This document shows positions 26,558 to 34,397 of a stretch of 64,000 bases of DNA, in pieces; the first letter of the stretch is position 1; the number at the start of each line of letters is the position of its first letter. The stretch covers positions 1 to 64,000 of the forward strand of contig CAZKMA010000007.1 in assembly GCA_964553615.1 (NCBI GenBank), in the 5' to 3' direction. The DNA is from DATKUC01 sp964553615. GTDB lineage: Bacteria > Spirochaetota > Spirochaetia > DSM-27196 > DATKUC01. The translations under genes and the position numbers were made by a program. The notes under the pieces are model-generated. The model was not told the DNA's origin. It searched no databases and worked only from the letters and a program-made list of their open reading frames with translations.

Positions 26558-27571
26558 TCAAAAATCGCTGCGTTCTCGACGCGCCGGAACCAATTTGCCG
26601 GTTCGTACAACGGCGTTCTCCACGATCATTCCAATGAGCGCCGGATAGTCTATGCCACGATACGCGCACAACATCGGCAGATCCGAGTGTTCAGGGTGGA
26701 GTCCGGGGAGAGGATTCACCTCGATGAAGCACGGGACCCCGGCTGCATCGACACGCACATCAACGCGCGCCATGTCCCGACATCCGAGCACTCTATAGGA
26801 GCGCAGGGCAACCTCTTCGGCCTGACGTGCAAGTTCGCCGTTGCCTGGTTCGTAGGTCATCCTCTGTTCCGACTGTTCCTTGTTCAGGTAACCGTAGATA
26901 TTGCCCTGATCCGTCTCCCGGAAGATTATTTCCATTGAGCCGAGGACACGGGCAGCGGACCCGTTTCCGGAAATTCCGACGGTGAACTCTCGTCCGGGCA
27001 GATAGGCTTCAACCAGAACAGGCTGTTTGTACTCATCCAGAAGCTCGCGACAGCGGCGATCGAGTGCATCCCGGTCTACAATGCGTGATCGGCCGTCGAC
27101 GCCCTTTCCGGTACCCTCGCTTGTCGGTTTCACGAAGAGCGGAAACGGCAGTTGAACACGTCCAATATCATCCGGCTCATTAACCACGAAGAAATCAGCG
27201 GTTGGAATTCCCGCATTCCGAACGACCAGTTTCGCCATCCCCTTGTGAAGAGTGACAGCCAGAACGAGAGAATCCGACATGGTGTACGGTATTGCGTACG
27301 CGTCCAGAAGTGAAGGGACTTGCGACTCACGGCCGGTTCCGCGAATACCTTCGCACACGTTGAAAACGAGATCCCAGCGCTCTCCTGCTACAAGCTTCCC
27401 GACCAGATCCCTTATGTTGCCGATGCGTACGGTCTTGTAGCCATTCGCGCGTATCGCAGCCTCGAGCGCATCGATTGTTTCATCTCGGTCGAGCTCAGCA
27501 GTTTCTTCGAGGGTATAACCTGCGCGAAGATAGTCCGAGCGCAGATCGTAGGTCATGCCGATAGTCAACAT
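26558..27571 (-). CDS. ATP-grasp ligase, D-alanine--D-alanine ligase-like
   Basis: A 337-residue ATP-grasp enzyme related to Ddl. The central ATP-binding region is PLFVKPTSEGTGKGVDG; GREFTVGISGNG and the Mg-binding FIEVNPLPGLHPEHSDLPM complete it. The N-terminal third differs from housekeeping Ddl and the ligand contacts there cannot be assigned. Its start overlaps the KamA-family gene by 7 nt, implying coupled translation. Most simply it ligates a beta-amino acid made by KamA to another amine or carboxylate, but housekeeping D-Ala-D-Ala ligase activity is not excluded. Confidence 0.8.
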   Translation of the reverse strand: MLTIGMTYDLRSDYLRAGYTLEETAELDRDETIDALEAAIRANGYKTVRIGNIRDLVGKLVAGERWDLVFNVCEGIRGTGRESQVPSLLDAYAIPYTMSDSLVLAVTLHKGMAKLVVRNAGIPTADFFVVNEPDDIGRVQLPFPLFVKPTSEGTGKGVDGRSRIVDRDALDRRCRELLDEYKQPVLVEAYLPGREFTVGISGNGSAARVLGSMEIIFRETDQGNIYGYLNKEQSEQRMTYEPGNGELARQAEEVALRSYRVLGCRDMARVDVRVDAAGVPCFIEVNPLPGLHPEHSDLPMLCAYRGIDYPALIGMIVENAVVRTGKLVPARRERSDF

Positions 27572-28812
27572 GAATGATCCGGATAGGAGTATATTTCACC
27601 GCGGTAGTTTTTCAACATCAGGTTCCCGTTTTCGTGACCGAGTGCATAATCCGGCAGGAGGGGGATCTTCCCGCCACCCCCGGGAGCGTCTATGACGTAG
27701 GTGGGAACTGCATAGCCCGTTGTATGGCCGCGCAGCCCGCCGATTATCTCCAGCCCCTTGCTCACCGGAGTGCGGAAGTGCATTGAGCCGGGTATGGGAT
27801 CGCATTGATACAGATAGTAAGGCCGGACACGCATTGTCAGCAGCCCCTGAAAGAGCCGCTTCATTGTATCAACATCGTCGTTGATACCGGCCAGGAGAAC
27901 TGTCTGGCTTCCGAGCGGAATACCGCCGTCCGCGAGTCTGTTACACGCAACACGCATTTCCGGCGTGAGCTCGTCCGGGTGCGTTGCGTGGATGCTCATC
28001 CAGAGCGGATGGTACCGCCTGAGCACCCGCACAAGTGCGGGAGTTATCCGCATGGGAAGAACTGCAGGCACTTTGGTTCCAATGCGGAGAAACTCGACAT
28101 GTGGGATCCGTCTCAGCCGGGAAAGGAGCCAGTCCAAAGCTTCATCCGGCAGGGTGAGCGGGTCGCCGCCGGAGACAAGCACGTCCCGGATTTGAGGATG
28201 CGCCGCTATGTATTCGAGCGCACCTTCCCATTGTTCGATCGAGAAGTGACCTCGCTGACCGACCATGCGTGATCGTGTACAGTAACGGCAGTAGGCGGAA
28301 CAGTTATCTGTGGCAAGAAAGAGCACGCGGTCCGGATAACGGTGAACGAGTCCGGGCACGACGGTATCATGTTCCTCAGAGAGTGGATCTTCATCCTCCC
28401 CGCGCCCGAACAGTGTTTCGAGCACCGTCGGGACCATTGACCGACGGATTCCCTGGGAGGGATCTTCCGGATCCATCAAGCTTGCGTAGTACGGAGTTAT
28501 GGCAAGTGGCAGTGCATATTCAGAGTTGTCGGCTGAGGCCGATAACTCCCCCTCGGAAAGCTGAAGGATGGACGCAAGCCGATCGTAACCCGTAATACGG
28601 TGTGAATGCTGCCAGTTCCAGTCGTTCCACTCCCGCGTGCCAACATTCGGATAAAATCGACGCCTGAATTCCCGCGTCCGGATGCTGGAACGTTCGCCGC
28701 CGTGCGTTTCCCGCCTGTTCGCGACCGGTTCCCCCGCTCTGTTGTGCATCATGGAGGAACCGATTGTACCTGGAGGCTCCTCTTCGCCCGGGAGCCCAAG
28801 TTTGTCGTTCAC
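27565..28812 (-). CDS. kamA: KamA-family radical SAM, lysine 2,3-aminomutase
   Basis: Radical SAM/PLP enzyme, 415 residues, converting L-lysine to beta-lysine. The 4Fe-4S site is CSAYCRYC (Cys 171, 175, 178). The PLP lysine lies in DAPGGGGKIPLLPDY. Both acidic residues that bind the substrate amino group in lysine aminomutases seem present: Asp in QCDPIPGSMHFRTPV and Asp in VIDAPGGGG. This favours free lysine over an EF-P-type substrate. The frame opens at a GTG at 28878, but AAGGAG stands 5 nt before the GTG at 28812. The upstream GTG falls at the predicted transcription start, so 28812 is chosen. Overlaps the ATP-grasp gene. Confidence 0.88.
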   Translation of the reverse strand: MNDKLGLPGEEEPPGTIGSSMMHNRAGEPVANRRETHGGERSSIRTREFRRRFYPNVGTREWNDWNWQHSHRITGYDRLASILQLSEGELSASADNSEYALPLAITPYYASLMDPEDPSQGIRRSMVPTVLETLFGRGEDEDPLSEEHDTVVPGLVHRYPDRVLFLATDNCSAYCRYCTRSRMVGQRGHFSIEQWEGALEYIAAHPQIRDVLVSGGDPLTLPDEALDWLLSRLRRIPHVEFLRIGTKVPAVLPMRITPALVRVLRRYHPLWMSIHATHPDELTPEMRVACNRLADGGIPLGSQTVLLAGINDDVDTMKRLFQGLLTMRVRPYYLYQCDPIPGSMHFRTPVSKGLEIIGGLRGHTTGYAVPTYVIDAPGGGGKIPLLPDYALGHENGNLMLKNYRGEIYSYPDHSC

Positions 28813-28884
28813 GCTCGCTCCTTCGGCACTTGCGCCTGCAGCTTTGCCCAGCACGAAGTACCTCCCCGCAGTTGGCACTATAAC

Positions 28885-28913
28885 CTAGTACACCCTATTT
28901 CACTGTCTGTCAA
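28885..28913 (-). promoter_or_regulatory. kamA promoter
   Basis: On the - strand a consensus TTGACA (28913-28908) is followed after 17 nt by TACTAG (28890-28885). The -10 box is weak, but the spacing is optimal and transcription would start near 28878, 66 nt before the chosen GTG. Confidence 0.5.
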
Positions 28914-28944
28914 GTATGGACACCACATCCCAAATATGGCCAAA

Positions 28945-29793
28945 TCAGGAACCAGAAATCACGCTTTGGACGTTCGGTGTGTCAGGAACGGCAATTCGCG
29001 CAGGGATACCGCGCGAGTCGATCTGCGGATCGCCGATCGGGAGCAGAATGTGCGACATCATCCCGGAAGGCGATGGAGATTGTGTTGCCCGTGCGGCGGC
29101 CACGCACAGTATGGCCGCGTCGAGGATGTCGTCCATGCTGATTTGCGCGCGACGCCGGTTTGCGACAATACTGTTCATGTCCGTACGAATCGAGGGAATG
29201 AATCGCTCGAGAATCCCGATGCGCCATGCAATCCCCTCAGGCGTCCGCTTCTTTGGCAGAGCGGAGCCGTTCGGCGAAAGCGCGCCAAAACAAATCTCGG
29301 GATGACTTTCGAAAACTCGTGTGCAGAGGTCGGTTCTCTTTGACATCACGTGGTCGAGCGAGCGGATCTTTGGAACAATATGCCAGGTCTGCAGTGGAAT
29401 CGATTTACCCGTTCGGAGTCGCTGCAGCTCGCACGCTTCCCGGTAGCCGGCGGCAAAGACCGCTACCCGTTCAGGAACGGGAAAGACGGACGAAGACCTT
29501 CCACCGAGTGCCACCAGAAGCGCACGTGCGCGGAGATCGCAGACCCGTAGCGGCGGACCGCCCAAACCTAGCGGCGGACCGCCCAAACCTAGCGGCGGAC
29601 CGCCAGGGTCCTCGACGGCGGCCGGGCCTGCGAGGCCCATCGGCATGTCGATATAGGTGCAGTCCGAATCATCGAACAACTGCTCCAGTCCGATGGTGTC
29701 ACCATTTCGAATCAGGGCAAAATCCGTTCGTCCGTTGTCGTCCATCGTCTGGACGGCCCATCCGGCGCGGCATCCATCGACGCCAGCCACCAT
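28945..29793 (-). CDS. DUF429 family protein with a Gly-Pro-Leu repeat insertion
   Basis: A 282-residue DUF429 protein (RNase H-like fold, function unproven). MVAGVDGCRAGWAV opens the domain; CTYIDMPMGLAGP is the second acidic strand; DLCTRVFESHPEICFGAL and DILDAAILCVAAARA hold further conserved acids. GGAGGT is 6 nt before the ATG at 29793. Between the IDMPMGL strand and the next conserved block lies a perfect tandem repeat of GGPPLGL, encoded by 21-nt units. The divergent DUF1820 gene starts 97 nt away. Confidence 0.8.
   Translation of the reverse strand: MVAGVDGCRAGWAVQTMDDNGRTDFALIRNGDTIGLEQLFDDSDCTYIDMPMGLAGPAAVEDPGGPPLGLGGPPLGLGGPPLRVCDLRARALLVALGGRSSSVFPVPERVAVFAAGYREACELQRLRTGKSIPLQTWHIVPKIRSLDHVMSKRTDLCTRVFESHPEICFGALSPNGSALPKKRTPEGIAWRIGILERFIPSIRTDMNSIVANRRRAQISMDDILDAAILCVAAARATQSPSPSGMMSHILLPIGDPQIDSRGIPARIAVPDTPNVQSVISGS
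29548..29604. repeat. 21-nt in-frame tandem repeat in the DUF429 gene
   Basis: Two identical 21-nt units (29548-29568, 29569-29589) and a 15-nt partial third (29590-29604). They encode GGPPLGL copies on the - strand. The perfect identity suggests recent slippage expansion, and the number may vary among strains. Confidence 0.9.
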
Positions 29794-29890
29794 GCGCGCA
29801 CCTCCGTTTGGATTGAAGGTAATCACGGATGTCTCATTTGTACATCACCCGGGAAAACAGTACATTGGGGATAATTCAGGAGGTCGTTTC

Positions 29891-30220
29891 GTGTCCGTAT
29901 ACAGGGTTCACTTTACCTGGAAGAGCAAAGAGGTGGTGCTGATGGCCAAAAGCCTGGACCTTACACATCCGTACTTTGTCTCGATCCGCGATATCCTGTT
30001 GCCGACAGGAGCCAAAATCATCATCGACCCGACGGAAGACGAAATCCGAAAGACTTTCGGAAAGGCAGACCACCTGATGATTCCGTTCCAGACTGTGGCT
30101 CTTATTGAGGAGCTGCCGGAAGAGCACGCAAATCCGGAACGGAAAATCAGACCGTTCACTCTGGTTGATGAGTCCTCCGGGGAAAGTGAAGAGAAAGTCG
30201 ATCTTAAGAAAGACGACTGA
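29891..30220 (+). CDS. DUF1820 family protein
   Basis: A 109-residue soluble protein of the DUF1820 family, function unknown. Typical features are SVYRVHFTWKSKEVVLMAKS at the N terminus, HPYFVSIRDIL, and KADHLMIPFQTVALIEELP. The start is a GTG with AGGAGGT 6 nt upstream; the frame stays open further upstream but crosses the divergent DUF429 region. The C-terminal tail (about 25 residues) is charged and likely disordered. A weak promoter, TTGTAC (29838-29843) with TACATT (29861-29866) at 17-nt spacing, precedes it. A strong hairpin terminator follows. Confidence 0.8.
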   Translation: MSVYRVHFTWKSKEVVLMAKSLDLTHPYFVSIRDILLPTGAKIIIDPTEDEIRKTFGKADHLMIPFQTVALIEELPEEHANPERKIRPFTLVDESSGESEEKVDLKKDD

Positions 30221-30223
30221 CTC

Positions 30224-30259
30224 CGCCGAAGTCGAGGAATCGACTTCGGCGTTCAGTTT
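30224..30259 (+). terminator. Hairpin terminator after the DUF1820 gene
   Basis: An 11-bp perfect stem (CGCCGAAGTCG, 30224-30234, with CGACTTCGGCG, 30241-30251) has a 6-nt loop followed by TTCAGTTT. The T-tract is interrupted. It lies between converging genes and could serve both strands. Confidence 0.7.
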
Positions 30260-30276
30260 GCGTGCGGCTGCCCGGC

Positions 30277-32073
30277 TCAGACCGGAAACTGAGTTGCAGT
30301 GCTTGTGACAATAAGCATGGTCACAAAGAAGGCGTTGATCAGCGCGCCCGAAAAGATACGTCCCGTCTTGTAGAAAAAGAATGTCGACACAGAAGCGATG
30401 ATTGCGTACATAGGGACAAACTGAAACGCAACAATTGCGAGGAGTGGCTGCGTTGGTGAAAGCAGCGTTCCACCGGAGAGAAGCGGTATGTACTCAATAA
30501 GAATAAATACCACGAAGCCGCCGGACAGCATTACGACATTCCGTACGATCTCCCATGCGGGACTGAGGCGCTCCGAACGGAGCTCTCCATGGAGAACCAA
30601 TCCCAGCACAAGAAAGTAGAAAAGGAACGGAATAAAGTAGGAGAGCCAGATTCGCAGATGCGTCGGGTCCGGTATCTTTGCATTGAAGATCCAGATCCGC
30701 GCGTCTGAAGCAAAGGCCCATTGGAGAAACCAGAGCGCAAGATACGGGATGAGGAGCACCGATGCGGCGAATAGTACCGCCTTTCCTGCCACTGCCCACT
30801 CGATCCTGCCGAATCCATCGGTAAGTCCATAGCTGTTGAAATCCCCGCCGTTCCTGCGGTTCAGGAAGAAGTGCCAGAGCAGGAAGAGGCCCAGTCCTAT
30901 CACCCCGCCGCCGAAGGCCCAGAACACGATGCCCGTGGTTATGGTCTGCGGAAATACGACACTCGCAGGGAAAATCTTGGTCCCCCAGTTCTGAAAAACG
31001 AAAAAGGTAATGATTCCAAGAGCAACCAGAACGACTCCGCCGATCCATTGACCGATTCCTTTCGTCTGCTTCGCATCGGGCACTTCACGAACAAGTCCGG
31101 CGAAAAACGGCGCACGAAGCAGAATTTCGCCGACCGGGAATACAAGGAGAATGACACCGAGAAGTGCCAGAAGTGTCCCGACCTCGTTCCATCCCCAGAT
31201 CTGGTTGTTCGCTGAGAGCGTTCCAACTCCACTGAGAGTCCGCTGTACCCAGGCTACCGCATCCGCTATGGCGGTATGACTGAAGGTAAGTCCCGGATGG
31301 GTGGTTGCCGTCATATCGAGCTGTCGCGCGCTGCCATTCGATATTGATCCGTACAGCTGCCCGGCAACGATGGGTGAACTGGTTCCGAACATTTTCTGCA
31401 TCCGCGGCGATTGCGGGAAATCGCTGCCTTTCGGTACCGCCCACATGAGCTGAGAAAACTCGGAGTACTTCGCTTCGTCAACCAGAACGTTTTTCGGAAA
31501 CGTCGGAGTGCCTTCCATTGGAGCATACGGTGGAGTGCTCGGCGAAGAGCTTACGAGTACCATTGACCGATAGAAATCCGGATACGTGGCTGCCGCCGCA
31601 AGCAGTGCCCATCCGCCCATGGAGTGCCCGATAAGGGCAATGTTGGTCGGATCGACGAAGCTCAGGCTGTGCAGGTATTTGAGCGAATCCGGGCCACCGA
31701 AACCATTCGCGAATGCCGGCGGATCCGAGAACCCGTGGCCCGTCTGATCGGTTGCCAGTACTACCGCGCCCCGACGTGCAAGTTCGATGGCGAAGCCGTC
31801 CATGGTATCGTGTGAGTTGATGTAACCGTGTATAGCAACGACGCCGGGCGCCGGAGTTTTGTCTGTTGCTGTGTGAGGAACATAGAGCAGGCCGTAGATC
31901 ATTGTTCCGTTCGTGCCCGCGAAGTGCACCTGTCTGACGGACACACGGCCGCCATCGGTCTGCGTTATGCCGGTAATGATGCCGCCGAGAAGAACCAGGA
32001 AAACCGCCGCTGCGAGTGCTACCCACGGACGGTACTGTACGAACTTCTCGGACCGTTGATTATTTGCCACCAT
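30277..32073 (-). CDS. Alpha/beta hydrolase fused to a polytopic membrane domain
   Basis: A 598-residue protein. One N-terminal membrane segment (about 17-37) precedes an alpha/beta hydrolase domain (about 45-280): oxyanion region VVAIHGYINSHDT, TDQTGHGFSDP, nucleophile elbow IGHSMGGWA (Ser 151), and candidate His in HPGLTFSH. From about 297 to the end come roughly eight membrane segments with short loops. The topology puts the hydrolase outside the cytoplasmic membrane if the first segment is a signal anchor. Substrate is unknown; a lipid or surface ester is plausible. AGGAGG stands before the ATG at 32073; the 50 codons upstream are not needed for the domain. Confidence 0.8.
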   Translation of the reverse strand: MVANNQRSEKFVQYRPWVALAAAVFLVLLGGIITGITQTDGGRVSVRQVHFAGTNGTMIYGLLYVPHTATDKTPAPGVVAIHGYINSHDTMDGFAIELARRGAVVLATDQTGHGFSDPPAFANGFGGPDSLKYLHSLSFVDPTNIALIGHSMGGWALLAAAATYPDFYRSMVLVSSSPSTPPYAPMEGTPTFPKNVLVDEAKYSEFSQLMWAVPKGSDFPQSPRMQKMFGTSSPIVAGQLYGSISNGSARQLDMTATTHPGLTFSHTAIADAVAWVQRTLSGVGTLSANNQIWGWNEVGTLLALLGVILLVFPVGEILLRAPFFAGLVREVPDAKQTKGIGQWIGGVVLVALGIITFFVFQNWGTKIFPASVVFPQTITTGIVFWAFGGGVIGLGLFLLWHFFLNRRNGGDFNSYGLTDGFGRIEWAVAGKAVLFAASVLLIPYLALWFLQWAFASDARIWIFNAKIPDPTHLRIWLSYFIPFLFYFLVLGLVLHGELRSERLSPAWEIVRNVVMLSGGFVVFILIEYIPLLSGGTLLSPTQPLLAIVAFQFVPMYAIIASVSTFFFYKTGRIFSGALINAFFVTMLIVTSTATQFPV

Positions 32074-32091
32074 GATTATCCTCCTCTTTTC

Positions 32092-32208
32092 AGTATGGTG
32101 TCTAACATTCGCGCTGTCAAAGAAACTCAATTCGGCACAGCAATTCTCATTTTGACACGGCAATGTCACATGGCACGCGGGGAAAGAAGGTCTCTTATTC
32201 ACGCGTGA
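32092..32208 (-). promoter_or_regulatory. Promoter and dyads upstream of the hydrolase-membrane fusion gene
   Basis: On the - strand TTGACA (32120-32115) and CATACT (32097-32092) are 17 nt apart, close upstream of the gene. Further upstream lie an inverted repeat TGACA/TGTCA (32153-32157, 32164-32168) and a perfect 10-bp palindrome TCACGCGTGA (32199-32208), which may be regulator sites. Confidence 0.5.
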
Positions 32209-32305
32209 CAACACATACTGCAAGATGAGAACTGCTCAATTCTGCACCCGAAATGCTCCGGTTTTCATGGCCATGAATTTTTCCGTTCTTTTGCAGAAAA
32301 GGTGA

Positions 32306-32334
32306 TTGACTTTTGCTGACGTTTGAGCTTAGGA
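32306..32334 (+). promoter_or_regulatory. Promoter of the leu leader and leuA
   Basis: TTGACT (32306-32311) and TTAGGA (32329-32334) are separated by 17 nt. Transcription would begin near 32341, about 12 nt before the leader peptide start, as expected for an attenuator-controlled operon. The -10 box is a poor match. Confidence 0.45.
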
Positions 32335-32352
32335 TTCAGACGTAGAGAAAAG

Positions 32353-32469
32353 ATGCATATGAATACACGCATTCGTACCTACAGTATCCGTGGACTCCTA
32401 CTCGCTCTATCGCTGCGCTCGTCGCTCGAGGCGGAGAATTCCCGGATGGACTTCCGGATACTCTCATAA
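32353..32469 (+). CDS. Leucine-rich leader peptide of leuA (candidate leuL)
   Basis: A short ORF with in-frame ATGs at 32353 and 32359 encodes 38 or 36 residues. Its core, GLLLALSLRSSL, has six leucine codons among twelve (CTC CTA CTC ... CTA ... CTG ... CTC), including the rare-type CTA twice. It ends at 32469, only 17 nt before the terminator stem upstream of leuA. This is the arrangement of a translation-coupled leucine attenuator: ribosome stalling on Leu codons when charged tRNA-Leu is scarce should favour read-through. AGAG precedes the first ATG by 5 nt. A small hairpin CTCTC/GAGAG (32461-32465, 32470-32474) covers the stop codon. Confidence 0.72.
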   Translation: MHMNTRIRTYSIRGLLLALSLRSSLEAENSRMDFRILS

Positions 32470-32486
32470 GAGAGCTGGAAGTCAAT

Positions 32487-32528
32487 AAGGCCCGCTGCAG
32501 AGCATGCTCTGTCGCGGGCCTTTTTTTT
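32487..32528 (+). terminator. Attenuator terminator upstream of leuA
   Basis: A long stem pairs GGCCCGC (32489-32495) with GCGGGCC (32514-32520), then continues through CAGAGC/GCTCTG around a CATG loop. It is followed by eight T residues (32521-32528). It is an intrinsic terminator placed between the Leu-rich leader ORF and leuA, so it is best read as the attenuator. Confidence 0.85.
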
Positions 32529-32576
32529 CGTCGTTGCTGCCCTGCAGCCGGCCATTTTTCCATGGAGGAGGCTCTG

Positions 32577-34325
32577 ATGCCCAAGTACAAACCGTTTCCA
32601 CGAGTCAATCTGCCCGATCGCACGTGGCCGGAACAGGAAATCACCTCAGCACCCGTCTGGTGCAGCGTCGATCTGCGGGACGGAAATCAGGCACTTGCAG
32701 TTCCAATGGGGGTGGAAGCGAAGCTCGAGATGTTTCGCATTCTCACCGAAACCGGATTCAAGGAAATCGAAGTCGGCTTTCCGTCTGCATCGCAAATTGA
32801 GTTCGACTTCATCCGTCGTCTCATAGAGGAGGACCTCATTCCGGACGATGTTTCGATCCAGGTTCTTACCCAGGCGAGAGAGCATTTGATCCGGCGAACC
32901 TACGAAAGCATCAAGGGCGCCAAGAATGCCATTGTCCACCTCTACAATTCGACCTCGGTCCTCCAGAGACGGGTCACGTTCAACATGGACAAGGAGCAGA
33001 TCAAACAGATTGCGGTGGACGGTGCCCGTCTGGTGAAATCTCTCGCTCCTACCGTACCGGAGACCAACATCAGGTTCGAATACTCCCCGGAGAGCTTTTC
33101 CGATACCGAGATCGAATACGCGGTAGAGGTGTGCGAAGCGGTCATGGAGGTCCTGGAGCCGACTGCCGACAAGCCGATGATCCTGAATCTTCCTGCCACG
33201 GTCGAATGGTCTACTCCCAACGCATATGCCGACCAGATCGAATGGTTCTGCAGACACTTGAAGAACCGGGATCACGCCATTGTGAGTCTTCATACGCACA
33301 ATGACCGCGGTACCGGAGTGGCGGCAACTGAACTGGGACTCATGGCCGGAGGGCAGCGTGTCGAGGGAACTCTGTTCGGCAACGGTGAACGCACCGGGAA
33401 CCTGGACATTGTCACCGTTGCGCTGAACATGTTCAGCCACGGCATTTCGCCGAAGCTGGATGTCTTCAACATCCCGGATCTTCGCGGCAAGTATGAAGAG
33501 TTGACCGGCATGGATGTTCATCAGCGCCATCCCTACGCCGGGGATCTTGTTTTCACCGCTTTCTCCGGATCGCATCAGGACGCGATCAAGAAGGGCATGG
33601 ATCTGCGCAAGGGCCTGAAAGATGCCGACACACCGTGGGCGGTCCCCTACCTGAGCATAGATCCTCAGGATATCGGGCGCAGTTATCAGGCTATCATCCG
33701 CATCAACAGCCAGAGCGGAAAAGGCGGAGTCGCATATGTTCTTTCCCGCGACTACGGATACGATCTCCCGAAAAGCATGCACCCTGAGTTCGGACGTGTC
33801 GTGAATATCGTCGCGGATGATCTCGGCAGGGAGCTCCAGCGCACCGAGGTTCACACGCTGTTCCAGGAGACCTATCTGAACCAGGAACTGCCGCTGAAGA
33901 TTCTTGAGTACACGACCGAGTCACGGGATTCCGGCAAGCAAGGAAGCCTTCATCACGCACTGCTCCTCAGTGCATCCGTATCGTATGGCGATGAAGAAAG
34001 TCAGATCAGAGGAACCGGAAACGGTCCCATAGACGCATTCGTCCACGCGATGGCCGACCAGGGTTGGAACAACTTTCAGGTAACAGACTTCAAGGAACAG
34101 GCAATCGGTTCTGGATCCGGAACCGAGGCTGTCGCTTACGTGCAGATAAAAGTGGTCGATCTTGGCGAACTGTGGGGTGTCGGCATAGATAGCGATATCA
34201 GCATGGCGGGACTGAAAGCAGTAACGTCCGCGTACAACCGGATGATTGCGGCAAGCCACGGAGACGTGCGAGTAACCTCGAGCGTGAGCCGGAACAACGC
34301 AGCAGAACCGGCGGGCAGGAAATAA
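32577..34325 (+). CDS. leuA: 2-isopropylmalate synthase, type 2
   Basis: First committed enzyme of leucine synthesis: acetyl-CoA plus 2-oxoisovalerate gives 2-isopropylmalate. The 582-residue product is of the long LeuA2 type. Catalytic barrel motifs are SVDLRDGNQALAVPM with metal-binding Asp, SLHTHNDRGTGVAATELGLM with metal-binding HxH, and EGTLFGNGERTGNLDIVTVA. The C-terminal part (about 430-570) is the LeuA dimer/allosteric domain for leucine feedback. AGGAGG lies 5 nt before the ATG at 32577, so an in-frame ATG at 32562, which lies over the RBS, is rejected. Expression is probably attenuated by the leader just upstream. Confidence 0.95.
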   Translation: MPKYKPFPRVNLPDRTWPEQEITSAPVWCSVDLRDGNQALAVPMGVEAKLEMFRILTETGFKEIEVGFPSASQIEFDFIRRLIEEDLIPDDVSIQVLTQAREHLIRRTYESIKGAKNAIVHLYNSTSVLQRRVTFNMDKEQIKQIAVDGARLVKSLAPTVPETNIRFEYSPESFSDTEIEYAVEVCEAVMEVLEPTADKPMILNLPATVEWSTPNAYADQIEWFCRHLKNRDHAIVSLHTHNDRGTGVAATELGLMAGGQRVEGTLFGNGERTGNLDIVTVALNMFSHGISPKLDVFNIPDLRGKYEELTGMDVHQRHPYAGDLVFTAFSGSHQDAIKKGMDLRKGLKDADTPWAVPYLSIDPQDIGRSYQAIIRINSQSGKGGVAYVLSRDYGYDLPKSMHPEFGRVVNIVADDLGRELQRTEVHTLFQETYLNQELPLKILEYTTESRDSGKQGSLHHALLLSASVSYGDEESQIRGTGNGPIDAFVHAMADQGWNNFQVTDFKEQAIGSGSGTEAVAYVQIKVVDLGELWGVGIDSDISMAGLKAVTSAYNRMIAASHGDVRVTSSVSRNNAAEPAGRK

Positions 34326-34339
34326 CTTCGGCGGCCGGT

Positions 34340-34395
34340 GGGAGTACTCTCCCACTGGTCGGGGAGTACTCTCCCACTGGTCGGGGAGTACTCTC
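34340..34395. repeat. Tandem palindromic 22-nt repeat between leuA and the Usp gene
   Basis: Two identical 22-nt units (34340-34361, 34362-34383) and a 12-nt partial third (34384-34395). Each contains the near-palindrome GGGAGTACTCTCCC; the first forms a perfect GTGGGAG/CTCCCAC stem with a TACT loop. It fills the junction of two converging genes and may act as a transcription or decay barrier. There is no T-tract. Confidence 0.85.
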
Positions 34396-34397
34396 GG

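Noticed and set aside
32646..33854. 402-codon open frame on - opposite leuA
   Set aside because: Shadow of leuA; long antisense frames are expected at this GC content.
34340..34395. Tandem palindromic repeats as a possible CRISPR array
   Set aside because: Units are directly abutting without unique spacers, only 2.5 copies, and no cas genes are nearby.
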